Positions 59,105-64,000 of a DNA stretch of 64,000 nt are shown piece by piece. The position numbers and the translations under genes are program-made. A model generated the notes under the pieces. The model saw only the letters and a list, made by a program, of their open reading frames with translations, searched no databases and had not been told where the DNA came from. Within the stretch, counting starts at the first letter, position 1. Every line of letters begins with the position of its first letter. Source of the stretch: Bradyrhizobium betae (GTDB taxonomy: Bacteria > Pseudomonadota > Alphaproteobacteria > Rhizobiales > Xanthobacteraceae); contig NZ_MZXW01000022.1 in NCBI RefSeq assembly GCF_004123905.1, positions 62,001 through 126,000 on the forward strand, read 5' to 3'.

Positions 59105-60735
59105 CGCGGACAGCGATGATTGCCGGGGCCGGCTATGCCGGCCTCGCCGCGGCGGCCGTGCTCGCGCGCGCGGGATGGCGCGTCTGCGTGTACGAGGCCG
59201 ATCCCGAGCCGCGAAGCGTCGGTGCCGGTCTCTATGTCCACGGCTTCGTTCATGACGCCCTTCGCAAGACCGGCGCCTACGACGATTTCATGCGTGGAGC
59301 ATTCAAACCTGCCGCGCACTGCGTCTACATCGACGGCGCGCGACAATCGAATGCATCCACCGACGGCAACATCACCACCACGACCCGGGCGGCTCTTCAT
59401 GTCGCCCTGATCGAGGCGGCAAGGCGCGCCGGCGTCAGCATCGCCGGCGGATCGCGGGCCGTTGCGGCGGATCCGCGTGGAGCGTTGATCCTCGCAGACG
59501 GCACCCGGCTCGCGGCCGATCTGGTCATCGCCGCCGACGGTGTGAGATCGACCATCACCCAAACCCTGGACATTCCGATCACACGCGTCCCGCACCAGGA
59601 CGGCATCACGCGAATCCTTCTCGATCGCGACGGGCTGCGCGACGACAAATGGAACAGCATTCACGACTACTATGATTACCGCGGGCGTCCCCTGCGGGTG
59701 CTCTACACGCCGTGCGGCTCGGATGCCTTCTACTTCTGCCTGATGGCCCCCATCATCGATGTCGAAGCGACGTCCGTCCCGATCGCTGGCGCGCTTTGGA
59801 CCGCGCGATTTCCGGATCTCGCGCCGACATTGCGGCGGGTTGGCAGCGCAGGCCGCCACGACCGCTACGCAACGACGACGCTGTCGACCTGGTCGAGAGG
59901 ACGCGCGGCGATCGTCGGCGATGCCGCCCACGCGATGCCCTCGAGCCTGGGGCAAGGTGCCGGCGTCAGCATCGTCAACGCCGTCGCGCTCGCGGAGGCG
60001 GTTGCCCACGCTGACGACATCGATGCCGGGCTTGGCGACTGGGAAGTCGCGATGCGCCCGATGGTCGAGGGATGGCAGCGCCGGGTCGAGGACGTCGCAA
60101 GCCAGCGTAGCCTCAGCCGCGCCGTTCGCCCGAGCGAGCAGCGGCTCGTCGAGCTCTCGTCCGAGGATTCGGATCGCAAACACGCCAGACAAGAAGGGGA
60201 CCAACGCATGACGCTCGTTCCAAGCGCATCCTGGTACACGGAGATCATCGCGGCCGTCGACCAGCAACAGGCCGGCATCAAGGATCATCTCGGCCGCCCC
60301 TGGGCGCAGCATTTCGAGCGCGTGGCGCTGCGCCTCATCTTCCGCAAACCGGATGCGAGCCGCGCCCACATCGAATCCGCCCTTCTGCACGACGCGATGA
60401 TGGAACGCGGCGGCGGACGCGAGATGCTCAATTCTCTCGGCATCAGCCAGGAGGCGTGCGAGATCATCGAGATCACCACCCCGCCGCCGAATGCGGACTA
60501 CTATCGCCGCTTCCAGGAGGTCGGCCCCGCCGAATGCGAGATCTATCTCGACTATGTCCGCAAGCTCTGCGCCTCCGGCAACCGCGCCGCGATCCAGATG
60601 AAGCTCGCCGACATCACCGACACCATCGAAGCCTGCCGCACCGGGCGAACACCCCTCCTGATCGATCAATTCGTCAATCGCTACGAGCCGAGCCGGAAGT
60701 TGCTCGAGCAGGCCTTGGGATCGGAACTGGGTTAG
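59101..60735 (+). CDS. fusion of FAD-dependent monooxygenase and HD-domain hydrolase
   Basis: The 544-residue protein starts with an FAD monooxygenase: GAGYAGLAAA near residue 9, AADGVRS around 145, and GDAAHAMPSSLGQGAG from 273. After a charged linker (about 335-370) comes a domain of about 170 residues with a full HD metal-site set: His404 (WAQHFERV), His430-Asp431 (ALLHDAMMERGG) and Asp504 (KLADITDTIE), the order and spacing of SpoT-type HD hydrolases. An internal ATG at 60208 with AAGGGG upstream could also make the HD domain alone. It is translationally coupled to the MFS gene. Confidence 0.88.
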   Translation: MTRTAMIAGAGYAGLAAAAVLARAGWRVCVYEADPEPRSVGAGLYVHGFVHDALRKTGAYDDFMRGAFKPAAHCVYIDGARQSNASTDGNITTTTRAALHVALIEAARRAGVSIAGGSRAVAADPRGALILADGTRLAADLVIAADGVRSTITQTLDIPITRVPHQDGITRILLDRDGLRDDKWNSIHDYYDYRGRPLRVLYTPCGSDAFYFCLMAPIIDVEATSVPIAGALWTARFPDLAPTLRRVGSAGRHDRYATTTLSTWSRGRAAIVGDAAHAMPSSLGQGAGVSIVNAVALAEAVAHADDIDAGLGDWEVAMRPMVEGWQRRVEDVASQRSLSRAVRPSEQRLVELSSEDSDRKHARQEGDQRMTLVPSASWYTEIIAAVDQQQAGIKDHLGRPWAQHFERVALRLIFRKPDASRAHIESALLHDAMMERGGGREMLNSLGISQEACEIIEITTPPPNADYYRRFQEVGPAECEIYLDYVRKLCASGNRAAIQMKLADITDTIEACRTGRTPLLIDQFVNRYEPSRKLLEQALGSELG

Positions 60736-61124
60736 TGGAGAGCGCCGCCGGTCGTGGCCGGGTGCGACGGTTGCCGCAAGTCGATGCGTAGACCTTCGGG
60801 ACCGGCAGCCTTCATGTGCGTCAGCGCGGTCGAGGCGGTGGCGTCCTGCCCCACGCTGCATGATGACATCATGCGCCTGTTTTGCCCGACGGGTCAAGTC
60901 GACTTCGGAAAAACATCACTCAACATCGGAAAAGCATTATCCGGCAACGGCATCGCTACTGTGCATGGGGTTGTTTTCGGCATTTTGGTCTGCTGGCCAC
61001 CACAGCAGCCATACGCCACGCTTTTCGCCGCCTTCGTGGCAGTTCCGGGGCTGTGGGCGGGGACACCAAAATGCTGCGACCTCGCCTTGCGCATCGCGCC
61101 GATCCTAGCTAATGGAACGACGTT
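60736..61124. other. intergenic region upstream of tRNA-Pro
   Basis: No gene is convincing in these 389 bases; ORFs here have no ribosome site and no family resemblance. ATGATGACATCAT near 60860 is a near-perfect palindrome within a stretch that resembles a dispersed intergenic motif of the genus. Confidence 0.5.
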
Positions 61125-61202
61125 CGGAGCGTGGCGCAGCCCGGTTAGCGCACTAGTCTGGGAGACTAGGGGTCGGAGGTTCAAATCCTCTCGCTCCGAC
61201 CA
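61125..61202 (+). tRNA. tRNA-Pro (anticodon GGG)
   Basis: Acceptor CGGAGCG pairs with CGCTCCG, the anticodon stem CTAGT/ACTAG encloses CTGGGAG with anticodon GGG, and the T-loop is TTCAAAT. Encoded CCA is at 61200-61202. Its 3' end is the sequence partly copied at 56585-56620. Confidence 0.97.
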
Positions 61203-61284
61203 TTTTTCTCAAAGCATCGGTCGGGTGGATGGACGGCGGGGATAGAGCCCGCTGCGGGCGCTGACCCTTGTGCGACGGTTGCCC

Positions 61285-61863
61285 TCACCCGTCCTTCAGC
61301 GCCTGATCGAGCATTTCCCGGCAGACGACGAGGTCGGCAAGCGCCCGCCCCAGCCGTTCCCGGTCCAGTGCGCTCGGGCCGGCCGGCGCTGCGGGAGTGC
61401 CGCCCTTGCGGAAGGTGGTGAGGATGTCCTCGTCGTCGACCTCGGTGAAGCGGAAGTCGATGCCTTCCTCCTCGTCGCCCTGGTAGTCGTCCTCGTCGGC
61501 CTCCGTGACGCCCTTGATGGGCGCCTCGTCGTCGGGCTCCATCAGGCTCGCGCCGATGGCGTCCTCGATGGCGCCGAACGAGACCGCGGCTGCGCCGTCG
61601 GCCAGCCCCTGCACCGATTTGACGCCGTGCTCTTTCAGGATCCGCTGCACCCCGCGGATGGTGTAGCCCTCGCCGTAGAGCAGACGGCGGATGCCCTTGA
61701 GCAGGTCGACGTCGTCGGGGCGGTAATAGCGGCGACCGCCGCTGCGCTTCATCGGCTTGATCTGGGAGAATCGCGTCTCCCAGAACCGCAGCACATGCTG
61801 CGGGATGTCGAGTTCCTGCGCTACTTCGCTGATGGTTCGGAACGCATCCGGCGCCTTGTCCAA
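61285..61863 (-). CDS. MerR-family transcriptional regulator
   Basis: A 192-residue regulator with an N-terminal MerR winged helix (FRTISEVAQELDIPQHVLRFWE, RRYYRPDDVDLLKGIR) and a long acidic C-terminus (EADEDDYQGDEEEG). It lacks the cysteines used for metal sensing. It follows ihfA at a distance of 24 bases, the standard Rhizobiales arrangement, so cotranscription is likely. The target is unknown. Confidence 0.92.
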   Translation of the reverse strand: MDKAPDAFRTISEVAQELDIPQHVLRFWETRFSQIKPMKRSGGRRYYRPDDVDLLKGIRRLLYGEGYTIRGVQRILKEHGVKSVQGLADGAAAVSFGAIEDAIGASLMEPDDEAPIKGVTEADEDDYQGDEEEGIDFRFTEVDDEDILTTFRKGGTPAAPAGPSALDRERLGRALADLVVCREMLDQALKDG

Positions 61864-61887
61864 ATGCCAAATCCTTTGCGAGGGCGG

Positions 61888-62229
61888 TTACGCCTCGGGT
61901 TGCACCTTGCTGCCGTCGCCGTTGGTGCGGTGCTGGGCGTTGATGCGCTGCTTCAGGATCGCCGACGGCTTGAACACCATGACGCGCCGCGGCGAGATCG
62001 GCACCTCGGTGCCGGTCTTCGGGTTGCGTCCGATGCGCTGACCCTTCTTGCGAACCATGAAAGAGCCGAACGAGGACAGTTTCACCGTCTCGCCCTTTTC
62101 AAGGCAGTCGGTGATCTCCTTCAGCACCAGTTCCACGAACGCAGACGATTCCGTCCGCGACAGGCCCACCTTCTGGTAGACGGCTTCGCAGAGATCGACA
62201 CGCGTTACGGTTTTACTTTGATCGGTCAT
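61888..62229 (-). CDS. ihfA: integration host factor subunit alpha
   Basis: A 113-residue IHF/HU-family DNA-bending protein; it pairs with IhfB. The core (TRVDLCEAVYQKVGLSRTES, GETVKLSSFGSFMVRKK, RNPKTGTEVPISPRRVMVFK) includes the proline that kinks DNA, in GTEVPI. The start is the ATG at 62229 (M-T-D-Q-S-K); a longer frame starts nine codons earlier. IHF would act at sigma-54 promoters like the glnB one here. Confidence 0.95.
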   Translation of the reverse strand: MTDQSKTVTRVDLCEAVYQKVGLSRTESSAFVELVLKEITDCLEKGETVKLSSFGSFMVRKKGQRIGRNPKTGTEVPISPRRVMVFKPSAILKQRINAQHRTNGDGSKVQPEA

Positions 62230-62362
62230 CGCCCTGCCCCACATCACGGCGAACAATTGTTGTCTGAAATTAGGAGGTTACGATACGGCGGTCAACAGCG
62301 CTCATCAATGCAGACGCATCGATAATCCGCGCTGATTCCGGCAAAATTTTATCGACTGTGGC

Positions 62363-63343
62363 TTACCAGCGCACCAGCGCCGAGCCCCAGGTGAAGCCGC
62401 CGCCCATCGCCTCCAGCAGAACCATGTCGCCGCGCTTGATGCGGCCGTCCTTGCGCGCCACCGCCAGCGCCAGGGGGATGGAGGCCGCCGAGGTGTTGCC
62501 GTGACGGTCCACCGTCAGCACCACCTTCTCCGGCGCGATATGCAGCTTGTGGGCGGAGGCGTCGATGATTCGCTTGTTAGCCTGGTGCGGCACGAACCAG
62601 TTGATGCTGTCGGCATTGAGCCCGGTGGCCTCGAAGGCATCGACGATCACGTCGGTGATCATGCCGACCGCGTGCTTGAAGACCTCGCGGCCCTCCATGC
62701 GCAGATGGCCGACGGTCTGGGTCGAGGACGGCCCGCCGTCGACGAACAGTTTTGCCTTGTGGCGGCCGTCGGAGCGTAAGTGCGTGGTGACGATGCCGCG
62801 GTCGGTCGCCGCATTGCCCGGCTGCTCCTGCGCTTCCAGCACGACCGCGCCGGCGCCGTCGCCGAACAGCACGCAGGTGCCACGGTCGTTCCAGTCGAGG
62901 ATGCGTGAGAAGGTCTCCGCGCCGATCACGAGCGCGCGCTTGTAGGCGCCGGTGCGCAGGAAATTGTCGGCCGTGGCAAGCGCGAACACGAAGCCCGAAC
63001 ACACCGCTTGCAGGTCGAACGCCGCGCCGTGGTTGATGCCAAGCGCGTGCTGGACGGCAACGGCCGTCGCGGGGAACGTATTGTCCGGCGTCGAGGTCGC
63101 CAGCACGATCAGCTCGATCGACTGCGCGTCCAGGCCGGCATCGGTCAGCGCTGCCTGCGCCGCCTTGATCGCCAAATGCGAGGTGAACTCGCCCTCGGCC
63201 GCGATGTGCCGCTCGCGAATCCCGGTGCGCTGCACGATCCACTCGTCGGACGTGTCGATACGTGTCGCCAACTGGGCGTTGGTCACCACCTGCTCCGGCA
63301 AATAAGAGCCGCAGCCCAGCACGACCGAACGAATTTTGGTCAC
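62363..63343 (-). CDS. fabH: 3-oxoacyl-ACP synthase III (FabH)
   Basis: The enzyme starts fatty-acid synthesis by condensing acetyl-CoA with malonyl-ACP. The 326-residue protein has the Cys115-His253-Asn283 triad (AVCSGFVFALA, VPHQANKRI, HGNTSAAS) and a normal thiolase-fold length. Its ATG overlaps the plsX stop codon (ATGA), so the two are coupled. The ihfA-merR pair follows downstream. Confidence 0.97.
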   Translation of the reverse strand: MTKIRSVVLGCGSYLPEQVVTNAQLATRIDTSDEWIVQRTGIRERHIAAEGEFTSHLAIKAAQAALTDAGLDAQSIELIVLATSTPDNTFPATAVAVQHALGINHGAAFDLQAVCSGFVFALATADNFLRTGAYKRALVIGAETFSRILDWNDRGTCVLFGDGAGAVVLEAQEQPGNAATDRGIVTTHLRSDGRHKAKLFVDGGPSSTQTVGHLRMEGREVFKHAVGMITDVIVDAFEATGLNADSINWFVPHQANKRIIDASAHKLHIAPEKVVLTVDRHGNTSAASIPLALAVARKDGRIKRGDMVLLEAMGGGFTWGSALVRW

Positions 63344-64000
63344 GAAACAGCCTCCTGCGCGGACTGCACGGAATTGAGTGCACTGCCCTCGCGGTTGAGC
63401 ATCTGATTGATCTTGTTCAGGAGATCGTAGTGAGCCATCTCATAGCCAACATCGATCGCATAGGCAAAGCCTTCGGCGCCGGTTCCGCCGTGGCTCTTGA
63501 CCACCAGTCCCTTCAGACCCAGGAACACGCCGCCGTTGGACTTGTTCGGGTCCATCTTGTTGCGCAGGGCCTGGAAGGCGCCGCGCGCGAAGAGATAGCC
63601 GAGCTTGGACAGCCAGCTCCGCTGCATCGCCTCGCGGAGTAATTCCGCCATCTGCCGCGCGGTTCCCTCGGCAGCTTTGAGCGCAATGTTGCCGGCATAA
63701 CCTTCGGTGACGATGACGTCGGCGAGACCCTTGCCGATACCGTCGCCCTCGACGAAGCCGATATAATCGAGCTCCGGCAGGTTCCGCGCCCGCAGAATTT
63801 CTCCGGCCTCGCGGATCTCCTCGTGGCCTTTGATCTCCTCGGTTCCGATATTGAGGAGCCCGACCGTGGGTCGCTTCTTGTCGAACAGCACGCTCGCCGT
63901 GGCCGCCCCCATGAGCGCGAGCGACACCAGATGGTGCGCGTCACCGCCGATGGTGGCGCCGAGATCGAGCACGACGGATTCGCCGCGCTTGGTCGGCCAT
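63340..64000 (-). CDS. plsX: phosphate acyltransferase PlsX (N-terminus beyond window)
   Basis: The visible 220 codons are the C-terminal two-thirds of PlsX, which makes acyl-phosphate from acyl-ACP for phospholipid synthesis. Family stretches: VVLDLGATIGGDAHHLVSLALMG, GLLNIGTEEIKGHEE, YIGFVEGDGIGKG and VTEGYAGNIALKA. The reading frame is open to the window edge (W-P-T-K-R-G-E-S before V-V-L-D), so the start lies outside. It overlaps fabH by four bases. Confidence 0.96.
   Translation of the reverse strand, partial: WPTKRGESVVLDLGATIGGDAHHLVSLALMGAATASVLFDKKRPTVGLLNIGTEEIKGHEEIREAGEILRARNLPELDYIGFVEGDGIGKGLADVIVTEGYAGNIALKAAEGTARQMAELLREAMQRSWLSKLGYLFARGAFQALRNKMDPNKSNGGVFLGLKGLVVKSHGGTGAEGFAYAIDVGYEMAHYDLLNKINQMLNREGSALNSVQSAQEAVS

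Noticed and set aside
60754..61245. 163-codon ORF running through tRNA-Pro
   Set aside because: It crosses the tRNA gene, has no ribosome site and no recognisable protein; the region is intergenic.

Overview
The window looks like chromosomal DNA of a Bradyrhizobium-type alphaproteobacterium (Nitrobacteraceae, Rhizobiales). The grounds are the high GC content, the family members seen (GcrA, an alphaproteobacterial porin, DUF2842, CtaA type 2, a glnB-glnA pair, a MerR-ihfA-fabH-plsX block) and the dispersed palindromic intergenic repeats typical of that group. No plasmid, phage or CRISPR signature was found. One partial tRNA copy points to a past integration event.

Layout. 0-8.8 kb: a methyltransferase, tRNA-Val and a GFA-family protein, then the proteostasis block tig, clpP, clpX, lon, all on the minus strand, with tRNA-Leu upstream of tig. 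9-14.5 kb: a multicopper-oxidase-like protein that has lost copper ligands, a GNAT protein overlapping the NAD(P)HX repair enzyme, then glnB-glnA behind a well-spaced sigma-54 promoter. 14.6-24.1 kb: a slipin/NfeD-protease pair, a tautomerase, a GlxA-type regulator, a 55-residue protein resembling sigma-70 region 1.1, a frameshifted beta-propeller-like gene, a class I amidotransferase hydrolase, an AI-2E transporter and a diguanylate cyclase. 24.3-30.7 kb: rplM-rpsI, a thioesterase, an enoyl-CoA hydratase, a CoA-binding protein, an O-acetylhomoserine sulfhydrylase with a SAM-II-like leader, ctaA and DUF2842.

30.7-39.9 kb is an exopolysaccharide locus: deacetylase-like protein, FemAB/CelD-like acetyltransferase, Wzc-like chain-length protein, GT4 glycosyltransferase, WcaJ-like initiating phosphotransferase and O-antigen ligase. 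Two of its proteins (deacetylase, BY-kinase half) lack catalytic residues. 39.9-47 kb: a MarR regulator with a palindromic operator facing an FAD monooxygenase, a three-gene operon with two near-identical enoyl reductases and a DUF169 protein, a YdcF protein that probably starts at CTG, and a formamidase. 47-56.5 kb: a ribbon-helix-helix protein and gcrA, a large porin facing a second MarR gene, a hydrolase without its serine nucleophile, an SDR, an HSL-type esterase facing a TetR gene across a palindrome, and an AT-richer OB-fold membrane protein.

56.6-61.2 kb is the most unusual stretch. A 36-nt copy of the 3' end of tRNA-Pro(GGG) lies in inverted orientation to the intact gene 4.6 kb away. 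Between them are a GntR regulator, an MFS transporter and a protein that fuses an FAD monooxygenase to a complete HD (SpoT-type) hydrolase domain, an arrangement I do not recognise. The window ends in MerR, ihfA, fabH and a truncated plsX.
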